DNA of 64,000 bases from Paenibacillus sp. JNUCC32 (GCF_014863545.1 NZ_CP062260.1:1922001-1986000), one strand, 5' to 3'; shown: positions 42,212 to 51,676, numbered from the stretch's first letter. Notes: generated by a model not told the origin, from the sequence alone. Numbers and translations: made by a program.

Positions 42212-42240
42212 GTATAAAAGCATACTTTGATCCATGTCAA
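42212..42240 (-). promoter_or_regulatory. promoter of the EamA leader
   Basis: On the minus strand a perfect TTGACA (42240-42235), 17 bases, then TTATAC (42217-42212). Transcription would start near 42205, giving a leader of about 140 bases. Confidence 0.7.
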
Positions 42241-42250
42241 TTACTATGTA

Positions 42251-42284
42251 TAAAAATATTAGGGCTGCGCAACAGCCCCAATAT
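42251..42284 (-). terminator. intrinsic terminator after the dapA-like pseudogene
   Basis: On the minus strand ATATTGGGGCTG pairs with CAGCCCTAATAT (12 pairs, one G-T) around TTGCG, followed by TTTT. Confidence 0.75.
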
Positions 42285-42293
42285 AGATGTCAA

Positions 42294-43193
42294 TCAAGAT
42301 GATTCCATAAGTTGAATGTCTACAAGTATGGACTTCAAATGCTCTCTGGCTGAAGGATTCAGTGGTTGTAACGGAAGAGGGAGGCTGGGACTTGAAATCA
42401 AGTTATCCATTTCTGCTGCTGCAGATACTACGCGAAGACTACCAAATTGGCGAAATAACGTCCAAATCGGTTCGAGCTGTTTAGAAAGGCGATTGGCTTC
42501 GTCTGCAAAGCCCTCCAAAGCCAATCGAGTCATCCTCATGCATGTCTTAGGAAATAAGCCTCCCAGCACCGAGTACCAAGCTTCGCAACCTGCATTCAAG
42601 CCGATGGCTGCAAACCGATCATTGCTTACTCCGATGGTTACGCTGGAAGGAATGAGCTCGCGAAGATGGCTTACTCGTGTCTTGGCTGCTTCAGGTTCAG
42701 ACGGCACTCCAGGGATTTTGATTGAACGTACATTGGGGAGCTCAGCAATTCGGCCATGCAGTTCATCGCTAAAATGAAAATGCGTAGTCCCCGGATTATC
42801 ATAAACGCAAAGCGGGATAGAGAGTGAGCATGTCACCTGTTTATATAAGGAGTATACTTCTTCATCCGTTAATGCTTGGTAAGAAACAGGAGCTAACAGC
42901 ACCGCACTTGCTCCTGCTCTTTGTGCGTCTTCTGCCAAACGAAGCACATCAGCCGTGCGCATTGCACTTATGCTTGTCATCACGGGAATGCCCTCAGCGT
43001 AACCGACCGCAAGTTGCAAAACCCGGTAGCGTTCCTCTCGGCTCAGATAGGCATAGTTACCTGTCGAACCCAGTGCCCCGATGGAGTCTACGCCTGCTGC
43101 TGCCAATCGTTCAATTAGCTTAACAAATTCATTTTCATTAATTCATGTTTCATTCATTGGGGTCAGTGGAAATGCGGATAATCCATGGAACAT
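42294..43193 (-). pseudogene. dihydrodipicolinate synthase family gene broken by a nonsense codon
   Basis: The DapA/NAL-family aldolase fold is complete from an ATG at 43193, preceded by GGAGGAGTG: MFHGLSAFPLTPMNET, then an in-frame TGA (43145-43143), then INENEFVKLIERLAAAGVDS, GALGSTGNYAYLSREER and the rest. TGA stands where GGA (Gly) would fit. The Schiff-base lysine in VRSIKIPG and the SVLGGLFP end are present. The rest of the frame is open to 42294, so this one base change (or a sequencing error) is the only lesion. Initiation at TTG 43106 would give a 270-residue protein missing the first strand of the barrel, probably not functional. Unbroken relatives are pyruvate-dependent aldolases or lyases. 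Confidence 0.8.
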
Positions 43194-43201
43194 GAAGCTT
43201 C

Positions 43202-43902
43202 ACTCCTCCAAAAGTTAACTTTCATAAATAACACAAATTATAAGAATCAACCGGACTCACTTAAAGATCCAATTTCAAAACACTCATTTAGGCCAATTTA
43301 TCAAATTAATATTGGTGTGTCAGTTTCAAATAAAAAAGTACCTTGATGGAAGTGGATATGCCGTCGGTAGACGGAACCGGAAAAATCGGAAAAGAGGGGG
43401 AGGAAAAAACTTTTTTTTGAAAAAAATTTATGTGAAAACCGGAATGGAATTACTAAATTCGGTCCATATGGACAACTCAACATCAAGATAAATAACGGAC
43501 CGGAATCTCCCAGGGCCCAATAGGTCATAGCGATGCAAGAACAGATGCAGCTTGAAGATTCGATTTCTACCTATTAGGAGGCATGTCATTCCATAGAACG
43601 GAGATGGAAGGACAAGAATCGATAGAAGGAAGCCATCGCAAACCTTGGAGAATCAAAGATGATTTGATATCCAACATTTGAACAAATGCCGGCGAAGTTA
43701 CGGCCAACATTGTAATGCCCAAAAGTAGCCAGAATGTTTCTGTTTAGACAGAAACACGCGGAAGTTAGCTATTTACAGAATCAATAACGCTGGCTAAAAT
43801 GAGCTTACTGATGCATCAGTTTGGCAATAAATCCTACTTAACCTATTTGAATTATAATTTTACTTAGGAGTTAAACTTTAAAAAATGTCAAAGGTGGTTT
43901 CT
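43202..43902. other. intergenic region before the peptide transporter operon
   Basis: About 700 bases without a gene I can support. It contains a perfect 8-bp hairpin TGTTTCTG/CAGAAACA (43735-43756) without a T-tract, the palindrome at 43807, and a TATAAT (43853-43858) that may be the -10 of the operon promoter, although no good -35 is seen at 17 bases. Confidence 0.5.
43807..43820. repeat. 14-bp perfect palindrome upstream of the peptide transporter
   Basis: ACTGATGCATCAGT lies about 95 bases before the start of the binding-protein gene and 33 bases before a TATAAT, a suitable place for an operator. Confidence 0.4.
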
Positions 43903-45651
43903 ATGAGAAAACAACGATATTCCGGTTTGTTATGGTTAGGGTTGTTGTCGCTATTTTTGATATTGTCTGCTTGCTCCTCCGGACCTGCTAACAAGGAGAC
44001 GGCGGCATCGCCGCCGACAACTCCAGAAGCGAACGCATCCAGTGAGCCGGCTGAGCAAGGTACGGAGGGCCATCTGCTCGAAGAACCCTTTGCTGCAACC
44101 GATTTAAACAAGCTACCGGACAGAGCGAAGCAGCGCAATGATGCCATTATCGTCACTCTGGTGAATCCGAGCGGGGCATTCACACCATATTTCACCCAAG
44201 TGGGTTATGACGGTAATGTAAACTCTGTTCTGTACACTCCGCTTGTCCGCGTCGATACCGATGGTTTACCGGTTCCTGGTCTCGCGGAGAAATGGGAAAT
44301 TTCCGAGGATAAGCTGACGTATACGTATCATCTTCGGGAAGGGCTGAAATACAGCGATGGTTCCCCCATGACAACCGAGGACGTGGAATTTACATGGACC
44401 TTGCTTCATGATCCGTCGTATGACGGTCTCAACAGCGTGGTAGAGGCGAAGATCAAGGGAGGTCAAGCCTACAAGGACGGCAAAGCGGATTCCATTGAAG
44501 GCATTCAAATTATCGACGAGCGAACGATTTCCGTGACGCTGGAAGAGACCAACGCAACGGCGTTGACGGTGCTCGGAGGACCGATATTGTCTAAAGCCTA
44601 CTACGGAAAGGATTATCAGTTCGGCAACCTGGACTATATTAAGAACCTGCACGCCAATCCGATCACGAACGGCCCTTACAAGCTGGAGAAGTTCATTCCG
44701 GGCCAAGAAGTGCGTTTTGTTGCCAATGAACACTACGCGTTAGGCAAACCGGAGACCGAATACTTCATCTACAAGACGACGGAAGGCGACACTTGGCAGT
44801 TTATCGAAACCGGAGAAGTCGACTATGGCAGCTTCTCGGCTACGACGGATAACATCGAGAAACTGAAAGCCCTTGGTTTCCTGAACCTGATTCCGTCCAC
44901 GGCCAGCAACTACGGCTATAATCAATTCAATTTGGAGAGGGATCCATTGAAAGACAAGCGGGTTCGCCAAGCCTTGACTTACGGCCTGAATCGTCAGCTG
45001 ATCTACGTGGATTCCAGGCAAGGGGCAGCGTCGATCGCCAACATCCCATCATCTCCGATTCTGTGGTCCTATACCGAGGAGGATATCAACCCGTATCCGT
45101 ATGATCCGGAAAAAGCAAAACAACTGCTGGATGAAGCGGGCTGGACGGTCGGCGCAGACGGCATTCGGGAGAAGGAAGGGGTCAAACTTCGTATCAACTA
45201 TCTGGGATCAAAGAGCCCGAATACCGATATTTTCATTGCCGTCGCCAAAGAGAACTATCAAGAACTCGGGGTTGATTTCGTGCCTGAGCAATTCCCGGAC
45301 TTTAACACACTCGTATCCAAGGTCAACAGCGGTGATTATGACATGGCTTCGTTCTCGACGACGATTATCAGCGATCCTTCGCAAGGGTTGGAGCGGTTCA
45401 TCAAAGGCGAAACGAAGGGCTACGACAATCCGCGCATCGAAGAGCTCTACGCCCAGGGTCTTGCCACGGGCGACGTCGAAGAACGCAAAGCGATTTACCA
45501 CGAAATGTTCAAAATATTGAATGACGAATTACCGATCATGTTTACCAACTATACCAAATCGGTCATCGCGATCAACGGGCGCATCGACGGTTTCGAATTG
45601 AACCCGCTGGCGGGAATCGCATACAGCTTGCCGGGATGGAATCTGCAATAA
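43903..45651 (+). CDS. peptide ABC transporter substrate-binding protein (OppA/DppA family)
   Basis: Family 5 solute-binding lipoprotein of about 582 residues. The signal peptide ends in LILSACSSGPA with the lipobox LSAC. The mature protein has a low-complexity linker, then the family motifs TLVNPSGAFTPYFTQVGYDG, LAEKWEISEDKLTYTYHLRE, GLKYSDGSPMTTEDVEFTW, QALTYGLNRQLIYVD and PYDPEKAKQLLDEAGW. ATG 43903 follows AAAGGTGG and gives a correct signal peptide; ATG 43885 adds six residues. Two permeases and two ATPases follow, giving a complete importer. Ligand probably an oligopeptide; nickel or opine cannot be excluded. Confidence 0.92.
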   Translation: MRKQRYSGLLWLGLLSLFLILSACSSGPANKETAASPPTTPEANASSEPAEQGTEGHLLEEPFAATDLNKLPDRAKQRNDAIIVTLVNPSGAFTPYFTQVGYDGNVNSVLYTPLVRVDTDGLPVPGLAEKWEISEDKLTYTYHLREGLKYSDGSPMTTEDVEFTWTLLHDPSYDGLNSVVEAKIKGGQAYKDGKADSIEGIQIIDERTISVTLEETNATALTVLGGPILSKAYYGKDYQFGNLDYIKNLHANPITNGPYKLEKFIPGQEVRFVANEHYALGKPETEYFIYKTTEGDTWQFIETGEVDYGSFSATTDNIEKLKALGFLNLIPSTASNYGYNQFNLERDPLKDKRVRQALTYGLNRQLIYVDSRQGAASIANIPSSPILWSYTEEDINPYPYDPEKAKQLLDEAGWTVGADGIREKEGVKLRINYLGSKSPNTDIFIAVAKENYQELGVDFVPEQFPDFNTLVSKVNSGDYDMASFSTTIISDPSQGLERFIKGETKGYDNPRIEELYAQGLATGDVEERKAIYHEMFKILNDELPIMFTNYTKSVIAINGRIDGFELNPLAGIAYSLPGWNLQ

Positions 45652-45700
45652 GCCAGCTGGCAGCTGGAGGGAAGATTAGACTGCTCTATCAAAGAAGACA

Positions 45701-45730
45701 TCTCCTGCCTGAACCCATCAGGCAAGGAGA
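45701..45730 (+). other. stem-loop between binding protein and permease genes
   Basis: TCTCC-TGCCTGA (45701-45712) pairs with TCAGGCA-A-GGAGA (45718-45730), loop ACCCA, without a T-tract. Such hairpins commonly protect the 3' end of the binding-protein message and give it a higher yield than the membrane parts. The right arm includes AAGGAGA, a ribosome-binding-like sequence. Confidence 0.5.
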
Positions 45731-45750
45731 TGACTAATGAAGGAGAGAAC

Positions 45751-46704
45751 ATGAGAACCTATTTGCTCCGAAGATGCTTGTACATGCTCTTGATATTAAT
45801 TGGCGCATCCCTGTTAATCTTCTTCCTGTACTCCCTAACGCCAGGCGATTATGTCGATAACAACTTGAGTTTGAGCGAGGAGCGCAAGGCGGAACTAAGG
45901 GAAATCCACGGGTTGAACAAACCCGTCATCGAACGATACGTTAATTGGATGGCCAACATTTTCACAGGCGATTTCGGCTATTCTCTGGCTCAGCAGCGCC
46001 CCGTCCTCGACCTGTTTCAGGATTACATATGGAACTCCTTTGTGCTGGCGGTGGTTTCCACGTTCTTCACCTGGTTCATCGCGGTCGTCGTGGGCGTTAT
46101 TACGGCCTATAAGCAATATTCGCTGCTCGATACCCTGGTTATGATCGGCATCTTCGCCGCGATGTCGATTCCTTCGTTCTTCATCGGATTATTCCTGATC
46201 AAAGTATTCGCCGTCGATTTAAAGATTCTCCCGCCAGGGGGAATGATTACGACGGGGAGCCGGGCCGAGGGGTGGGACTACGTTGTCGAGGTGCTGCACC
46301 ATATGCTGCTTCCGGCCGCCGTTATGATATTGCTCGGCGTCGGGTCGCTCACCCGTTATTTCCGCAGCAACATGCTGGAGGTGATCCGGCAGGATTATGT
46401 CCGCACCGCCCGTGCGAAAGGGTTGAAAGAGAGAACGGTGCTGTACCGCCATGCATTGAAAAATGCGATGCTGCCCGCGATTACGTTGATCGGTTTCGAA
46501 TTGCCGGGCCTTTTCGGCGGCTCCATCATCATTGAGAAGATTTTCAATTGGCCAGGCATCGGCCAGTTGTACATGCAATCCTTCACGGTGCGGGATTATC
46601 CGCTCCTTATGGGCTTTACGATGTTTTTGGCTATCTTGACGGTCGTCGGGACGCTCATATCCGACATCCTCTACCACACTTCCGATCCCCGGGTCAGGCT
46701 TTAA
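45751..46704 (+). CDS. peptide ABC transporter permease (DppB/OppB-like)
   Basis: Permease of about 317 residues with six membrane segments. Family motifs are the N-terminal LLRRCLYMLLILIGASLLIF, the region GLNKPVIERYVNWMANIFTG, and the EAA-like YVRTARAKGLKERTVLYRHA, followed by LPGLFGGSIIIEKIFNWPGI and a C-terminal ISDILYHTSDPRVRL. ATG 45751 has GAAGGAGAG at good spacing. It is the second gene of a five-gene operon with the binding protein before it and DppC-like permease after it. Confidence 0.92.
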   Translation: MRTYLLRRCLYMLLILIGASLLIFFLYSLTPGDYVDNNLSLSEERKAELREIHGLNKPVIERYVNWMANIFTGDFGYSLAQQRPVLDLFQDYIWNSFVLAVVSTFFTWFIAVVVGVITAYKQYSLLDTLVMIGIFAAMSIPSFFIGLFLIKVFAVDLKILPPGGMITTGSRAEGWDYVVEVLHHMLLPAAVMILLGVGSLTRYFRSNMLEVIRQDYVRTARAKGLKERTVLYRHALKNAMLPAITLIGFELPGLFGGSIIIEKIFNWPGIGQLYMQSFTVRDYPLLMGFTMFLAILTVVGTLISDILYHTSDPRVRL

Positions 46705-46721
46705 AGAAAGGAGGGACTACC

Positions 46722-47654
46722 TTGTCGATCCCAACGACGGCAAGTCAAGCCGGAAAAGCCGCCCGAAGAATGGATGTTCCAGACTCCCTGTGGAAGCAAT
46801 CCACTCGGCAACTTAGGAAAAATAAGCTGGCCGTAGCCGGCTTCGCCTTTATCGTGTTGATGTTTGTCGCATGCTTTATCGGTCCGTTGTTCTCGCCGTA
46901 TGCGGATGGCAAAATCAATCCTGCCATGATGCACAAGCCCCCAAGCGGCAAGCATTGGCTCGGAACGGACCTGCTCGGCCGCGACGTGCTGACCCGACTC
47001 TTGCAAGCAGGCCGAATATCGCTCACGGTCGGTCTTGCGTCCATGGCTCTATCTATGACGATCGGGACGGTTCTCGGCGTCATCTCGGGTTATTATCGTG
47101 GAGTAGTCGACCAGTTGATCATGCGAACCGCCGATTTGCTCTTCACGATTCCGGGTCTTCCAATTCTCTTTATCATGGGTGCGCTGATGTCGGATTGGAA
47201 GGTTCCGACCGACTATCGGCTGTATCTGGTCATGCTCATGCTCAGCATCATCGGATGGCCCGGCGTAGCTCGGCTCGTCCGCAGCCAAATGCTGACTTTG
47301 CGGGAACGAGAGTATATGCTGGCTGCCGACGTGCTTGGTCTCAGCGATAAACGGAAGCTGTTTCGCCATTTGCTGCCTAATGTCTTCCCGCTTCTGATTG
47401 TCATCGCCACGCTTAGCATCGGTGGTGCTATACTGTCGGAATCGGTCCTTAGCTTCTTCGGGCTGGGGGTCATGCCTCCAACGCCAACTTGGGGAAATAT
47501 GATCGATGCGGCCAACAACGTCATCGATTTTGAGAAACGGCCCTGGCTGTGGATTCCACCAGGCTTGGCCATTTTTTTGACGGTCATTGCCATTAACATT
47601 TTCGGCGACGGTTTGCGTGACGTACTCGACCCTAAACAGAATACAAGCAGGTGA
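46722..47654 (+). CDS. peptide ABC transporter permease (DppC/OppC-like)
   Basis: Second permease, about 310 residues. It begins with an N-terminal tail and the segment KLAVAGFAFIVLMFVACFIG, then PPSGKHWLGTDLLGRDVLTR, which is highly typical of OppC proteins, the loop YMLAADVLGLSDKRKLFRHL with the ATPase docking pattern, and FFGLGVMPPTPTWGNMI near the end. The TTG at 46722 has AAAGGAGG seven bases before it; longer forms of this frame run into the preceding gene and are not OppC-like. It forms the pore with the upstream permease. Confidence 0.9.
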   Translation: MSIPTTASQAGKAARRMDVPDSLWKQSTRQLRKNKLAVAGFAFIVLMFVACFIGPLFSPYADGKINPAMMHKPPSGKHWLGTDLLGRDVLTRLLQAGRISLTVGLASMALSMTIGTVLGVISGYYRGVVDQLIMRTADLLFTIPGLPILFIMGALMSDWKVPTDYRLYLVMLMLSIIGWPGVARLVRSQMLTLREREYMLAADVLGLSDKRKLFRHLLPNVFPLLIVIATLSIGGAILSESVLSFFGLGVMPPTPTWGNMIDAANNVIDFEKRPWLWIPPGLAIFLTVIAINIFGDGLRDVLDPKQNTSR

Positions 47655-47658
47655 ACGG

Positions 47659-48645
47659 ATGATGAATTCATTAATCGAGATCAATCACTTAAGCACTTAT
47701 TTCGAATCCGGAGCCGGAACGGTCAAAGCGGTGGATGATATCAGCTTCCGTATCCGCGAAGGCGAAACGGTATGCGTCGTGGGCGAATCCGGCTGCGGCA
47801 AGAGTATGACGGCCATGTCGATCATGGGACTGGTCGAAGGGCCGCACGGGAAGGTGGTGAACGGCAGGATCCAATTTGGGGACAAAGATCTACTGAAGGT
47901 CAGCAAAGAAGAGATGCGTCGAATCCGGGGCAACGACATCTCGATCATATTCCAGGAACCGATGTCCTCCCTGAACCCGGTCATTACCATCGGCAAGCAA
48001 ATCATGGAGCCGCTCATGCTACATCGGCGAATGAACAAAAAACAAGCTTATGCCCGAGCGCTCGAATTGATCGAGCTGGTCGGCATTTCCCGAGGGGAAC
48101 AAATCGCGGCTTCCTATCCCCATCAATTGTCGGGAGGCATGCTGCAGCGGATTATGATTGCAATCGCGATCTCGTGCGGGCCCAAGCTGTTAATCGCCGA
48201 CGAACCGACGACCGCACTGGACGTTACCATCCAGGCGCAGGTGCTGGAAACGCTTAGGGAAAGCAAGGAGCAATCCAATATGTCAATGCTGCTGATCACG
48301 CATGATCTTGGCGTAGTGGCCGAGATGGCGGATTATGTCATCGTCATGTACGCGGGGAAAATCGTCGAGGAAGGAGACGTCGAGGAGATCTTCGACCATC
48401 CGAAACACCCCTACACGAAGGGATTGTTGAAATCGAAGCCGATCATCGGCCAGCGCTCGGAGCAGTTATACTCCATCCCTGGTCAGGTTCCCAATCCGCT
48501 TGAATTGACGGAATCCTGCTATTTTCATGATCGCTGTGAGAGCTGCATGCCCGTCTGCCGAACCCGGCAGCCGTCATTAAGAGAAGTGGAGCCCGGTCAC
48601 AGGACGGCCTGTTGGTTGTACGAAGAGGAGGCGCGGCATGAGTGA
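47659..48645 (+). CDS. peptide ABC transporter ATP-binding protein (DppD/OppD-like)
   Basis: ATPase of about 328 residues. Walker A GESGCGKSMTAMSIMG, Q loop IIFQEPMSSLNPVITIGKQI, signature LSGGMLQRIMIAIAI, Walker B LLIADEPTTALDVTIQ and switch HDLGVV are all present. The C-terminal oligopeptide-transporter extension with cysteine-rich CYFHDRCESCMPVCR is also present and may bind an iron-sulphur cluster as in related DppD proteins. Starts at ATG 47659 (47662 also possible) after AGGTGA. It overlaps the next ATPase gene by eight bases. Confidence 0.92.
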   Translation: MMNSLIEINHLSTYFESGAGTVKAVDDISFRIREGETVCVVGESGCGKSMTAMSIMGLVEGPHGKVVNGRIQFGDKDLLKVSKEEMRRIRGNDISIIFQEPMSSLNPVITIGKQIMEPLMLHRRMNKKQAYARALELIELVGISRGEQIAASYPHQLSGGMLQRIMIAIAISCGPKLLIADEPTTALDVTIQAQVLETLRESKEQSNMSMLLITHDLGVVAEMADYVIVMYAGKIVEEGDVEEIFDHPKHPYTKGLLKSKPIIGQRSEQLYSIPGQVPNPLELTESCYFHDRCESCMPVCRTRQPSLREVEPGHRTACWLYEEEARHE

Positions 48646-49603
48646 AGCATTGCTGGAAGTACGACATTTAAAAAAATATTTTCCCATCACCGCAGGGCTG
48701 CTTAACCGTACCGTCGGTCATGTCAAAGCGGTTGATGACATCAGCTTGAGCATACGGGCCGGAGAAACATTCGGCCTGGTAGGCGAGTCCGGCAGCGGCA
48801 AAAGCACGGTCGGGCGCACGATTCTTCGGCTTCATGAGAAAACAAGCGGGGACATCCTTTATAAAGGAATCCTGTTTCACAAGCTTCCCAAATCGGAGAT
48901 GCGCAAACTTAGACCTAAAATGCAGCTTATCTTTCAGGACCCCTACAGCTCGCTGAATCCGCGAATCCGCATCGGAGACGCCATCGGCGAAGCGCTGCTT
49001 GAGCACGGTTTGGCCGAAAAAGACGAGGTTCGCAATCAGGTATTGGATGTGCTGGAGGCTTGCGGCTTATCTGCCTATCACTACAATCGGTTTCCGCACG
49101 AGTTTTCGGGCGGCCAGCGGCAGCGGATCGGCATTGCCCGCGCTCTGGTGCTGAATCCCGATTTTATTATCGCCGATGAGCCGGTGTCTGCGCTTGATGT
49201 ATCCATCCAGGCACAGATCATCAATTTGTTTCAAAGGCTTCAGCATAACCGCGGATTAACCTATTTGTTCATTTCGCATGATCTAAGCGTCGTGGAGCAT
49301 TTGTGCAATCGCATCGGGGTGATGTATCTTGGTTCCATGATGGAAATGGCTTCGCGTGACGAACTGTTCAGCCGTCCGCTGCATCCTTATACGCAAGCAT
49401 TGCTATCGGCGATCCCTGTCCCGGTTCCGAGGCTGAAGCGGGAGAGAATCGTGCTTAAAGGGGATATTCCAAGTCCGGCCCATCCGCCTTCCGGCTGCAA
49501 GTTCCATACACGCTGCCCATATGCCTTGGCGCAGTGCAGGGAGGTCGTGCCCGAGCTCCGAAACGTGGGGGACGATCATTACGTGGCTTGTCATCTCGAT
49601 TGA
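48638..49603 (+). CDS. peptide ABC transporter ATP-binding protein (DppF/OppF-like)
   Basis: Second ATPase of the importer, 321 residues. Walker [20 protein letters not shown] loop [20 protein letters not shown], signature [15 protein letters not shown], Walker [16 protein letters not shown] and switch HDLSVVEH are intact, with the C-terminal [14 protein letters not shown] extension. It overlaps the upstream ATPase gene by eight bases (coupled) and is the last gene of the operon. I do not see a clear terminator in the following 150 bases before the ArsR-type regulator. Confidence 0.92.
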   Translation: MSEALLEVRHLKKYFPITAGLLNRTVGHVKAVDDISLSIRAGETFGLVGESGSGKSTVGRTILRLHEKTSGDILYKGILFHKLPKSEMRKLRPKMQLIFQDPYSSLNPRIRIGDAIGEALLEHGLAEKDEVRNQVLDVLEACGLSAYHYNRFPHEFSGGQRQRIGIARALVLNPDFIIADEPVSALDVSIQAQIINLFQRLQHNRGLTYLFISHDLSVVEHLCNRIGVMYLGSMMEMASRDELFSRPLHPYTQALLSAIPVPVPRLKRERIVLKGDIPSPAHPPSGCKFHTRCPYALAQCREVVPELRNVGDDHYVACHLD

Positions 49604-49754
49604 AGCGGCACGCCATTTTCAGATCATTTTATAACACATTGAGGATATGCCTTGGGCTGTGTCGTCCGATGCCAAATGTTGTACAATATGAACGAGACAG
49701 TTGCTGAATTAACGGCATTCAGTCCGTCATAACAGGTCAAAGAAGGAGTGCAAC

Positions 49755-50708
49755 TTGTTGTCCTATCAATTGGAATTATCGTTCAGTCCCGTCAACGAAC
49801 TGATCAACAGCCTCCATACGTATCTTTGCAAAAGCTGGCACAAACGGATTGATCTTGGTCCTGACTGGACTCAGAATGTACATGCATCCTTGTCTTCAGA
49901 ATTCGCCGATCAACTGGAACAGACCGGAATCGATTTGGAATGGAAGCTGCTTCATCTTCTGGCCTATGTGTCCCCGAACAAGAATAGCGTCGAAGATTTT
50001 CTATCCTGGCTGCATAAACTCACGTTGGGCGAACTTTATGCCGTGCTGTCGCCGTATGTCCAGACGTTTCCCGAAGATTTCGGCGCGGTACGAGACCGGC
50101 AGCATCGGATGCTGTCTGAATGGAACGAAGTCTATTTTAAGCATATCGACCAGGAGATCGTCACGGCTTTGCGTACCGAAGCGGAAGAGAAGACGGAATG
50201 GAATGAATTTGAAGCTTACGAGAAGGCGGCAGCCTTGACGAACGGGTTTTGTTTCGAGCCGGTGAACGGGCTGGAGAAGCTGGTTCTGATTCCGCATTAC
50301 CATTTTCAGCCCGGCAATATCTTTTACTCGTACGGAAGCCTGACCCTCTGCCATTATGGCTCCAGGATCTGGCCGCATTCTGAGGAAGAGGATGAGCCGT
50401 CGCTTCAATTATACCGGCTTCTCCGCAGCCTGAGTGAAAAGAGTCGTTTGCGAATCCTGCACTTTTTGCGCAGCGAACCGCGCACTTTTATCGAAGTGGT
50501 TCGACACCTCGGCATATCCAAAGGCATTACGCATGACCATATTTTCAATTTGCGCTGCGCGGGGCTGCTCAACGTTCATGTCGTCGGGGAGACGGTATCG
50601 ACCTATAGTTTAAGAGTGGAGCGAATTCAACAAATCGAACAGGGGCTCTTCGATTATTTGGGAATGAACCCTAGCCTATTATCCAATCCCGTTGATGAAA
50701 TGGTATAA
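49755..50708 (+). CDS. ArsR-type helix-turn-helix regulator with DUF5937-like N-terminus
   Basis: Protein of 317 residues. The first 200 residues form a helical domain like that of DUF5937 regulators (SYQLELSFSPVNELINSLHT, LLHLLAYVSPNK, FEPVNGLEKLVLIPHYHFQP). The C-terminal part (about 210-300) is an ArsR-like winged helix: RLLRSLSEKSRLRILHFLRS, FIEVVRHLGISKGITHDHIF and LLNVHVVGETVSTYSLR. The start is TTG 49755 after GAAGGAGTG; TTG 49752 is also possible. It follows the peptide importer in the same direction and could control it or the OsmC gene downstream, from which it is separated by a strong terminator. Confidence 0.78.
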   Translation: MLSYQLELSFSPVNELINSLHTYLCKSWHKRIDLGPDWTQNVHASLSSEFADQLEQTGIDLEWKLLHLLAYVSPNKNSVEDFLSWLHKLTLGELYAVLSPYVQTFPEDFGAVRDRQHRMLSEWNEVYFKHIDQEIVTALRTEAEEKTEWNEFEAYEKAAALTNGFCFEPVNGLEKLVLIPHYHFQPGNIFYSYGSLTLCHYGSRIWPHSEEEDEPSLQLYRLLRSLSEKSRLRILHFLRSEPRTFIEVVRHLGISKGITHDHIFNLRCAGLLNVHVVGETVSTYSLRVERIQQIEQGLFDYLGMNPSLLSNPVDEMV

Positions 50709-50738
50709 TCGAGCAACGAGTGTTGACCGAATCGTCGG

Positions 50739-50785
50739 AGACACAGCTTAAAGCAGAGATAAACTGCTTAGCTGTGTCTTTTTTC
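50739..50785 (+). terminator. intrinsic terminator before OsmC gene
   Basis: AGACACAGCT (50739-50748) and AAGCAG (50751-50756) pair with CTGCTT (50764-50769) and AGCTGTGTCT (50770-50779), followed by TTTTTC. It ends about 24 bases before the OsmC ribosome binding site, so it could also act as an attenuator for that gene. Confidence 0.85.
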
Positions 50786-50821
50786 GTTAAAATCATCAAT
50801 ATTTTAAAGGAGCGAGATACG

Positions 50822-51373
50822 ATGACTACATTAAATGAATATTTAGCGCAAAAGAAAGCGGCGGCGGAGGCCCTGCGTTCTCAAGCGGAGCAAGACCCCA
50901 AGCCGAATACTTATTCGGCCAAGGTACAAGCGAAAGGCCGCAGCGGCGTTCGTGAAATACGCATACGCGACTTCCAAATCATCAGCGACAGTCCCGAGAA
51001 TTATGCCGGATATAGCCTCGGTCCTTCATCACCCGAAATTCAGCTTGGCGTACTAGGCAGCTGCCTGACTCATATTACGTTGATTCAGGCAGCGGAACGA
51101 GGCGTATCGCTGGAATCCCTTGAAGTCGAAGTCACGGGTCAATTGCACCCGCTTGCCGGCAAACCGGGATACGAGGATATTCCTATCTATCCGCATAATA
51201 TCGAATATAACATTTACATCGTATCCGAAGAATCCGCTGAAACCATCGCCGATCTTCATAAAGCGGTTGAACGCGTATGTCCGATTTACAACCTGTTGAA
51301 ATATCCGCAATCGATCTCCGGTGGAGTGGTGCATCGTTCGCCTGCCGGACAGCCAGAGGGTTCTTCCCTCTAG
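50822..51373 (+). CDS. OsmC family protein
   Basis: OsmC/Ohr-fold protein of 183 residues, usually a thiol-dependent peroxidase of organic hydroperoxides. The first catalytic cysteine is in LGSCLTHITLIQAAERG and the second in ERVCPIYNLLKYP, with the family strand LGPSSPEIQLGVLGS. The ATG at 50822 has AAAGGAGCGAG well placed; the longer frame upstream runs through the terminator. An N-terminal helix TLNEYLAQKKAAAEALRSQA precedes the core. No regulator site is obvious besides the upstream terminator. Confidence 0.88.
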   Translation: MTTLNEYLAQKKAAAEALRSQAEQDPKPNTYSAKVQAKGRSGVREIRIRDFQIISDSPENYAGYSLGPSSPEIQLGVLGSCLTHITLIQAAERGVSLESLEVEVTGQLHPLAGKPGYEDIPIYPHNIEYNIYIVSEESAETIADLHKAVERVCPIYNLLKYPQSISGGVVHRSPAGQPEGSSL

Positions 51374-51379
51374 AAATGA

Positions 51380-51676
51380 ATGAAATTCCGCCTAACCGGC
51401 AGCGTATATGAAACTACTTGGAACCAGGTGCTAACACTGATGCCTTGGACGTTGCTCTGCGGCGGGATCATCTGGTTGAATGCCCGTCATTTGAACATTC
51501 ACACGCTAGGGGAAGGGATCGCAACCGGCATCGGCGCGGCTGTGCAGCGACAACGCCTATGGCTGCTTCTCATTGCCGTGGGACTTGCCGGATCATCGGT
51601 CGCTCTGGTCGGAGCTGTGGGGTTTATCGGCCTGAATGGACCGCAAATAGCTAAAAGGATATGCCGTCACGATACG
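51380..51676 (+). pseudogene. fragment of a FecCD siderophore permease gene
   Basis: The frame reads LTGSVYETTWNQVLTLMPW, LNIHTLGEGIATGIGAAVQ, IAVGLAGSSVALVGAVGFIG and GLNGPQIAKRICRHD, an internal stretch of about 95 residues matching FecCD-type iron-siderophore permeases (the usual forms are SGSIYG, LGxxxAxxLG and GFIGLIAPHIAR). The first half and the last third of a normal 330-residue permease are missing, and nothing similar surrounds it. The frame happens to stay open into the enolase-superfamily gene, giving an artificial fused frame of 522 codons. Confidence 0.75.

Noticed and set aside
43301-43528. Minus-strand 75-codon frame in the long intergenic region
   Set aside because: Low-complexity Phe/Ser/Lys sequence from an A/T run, with no start site.
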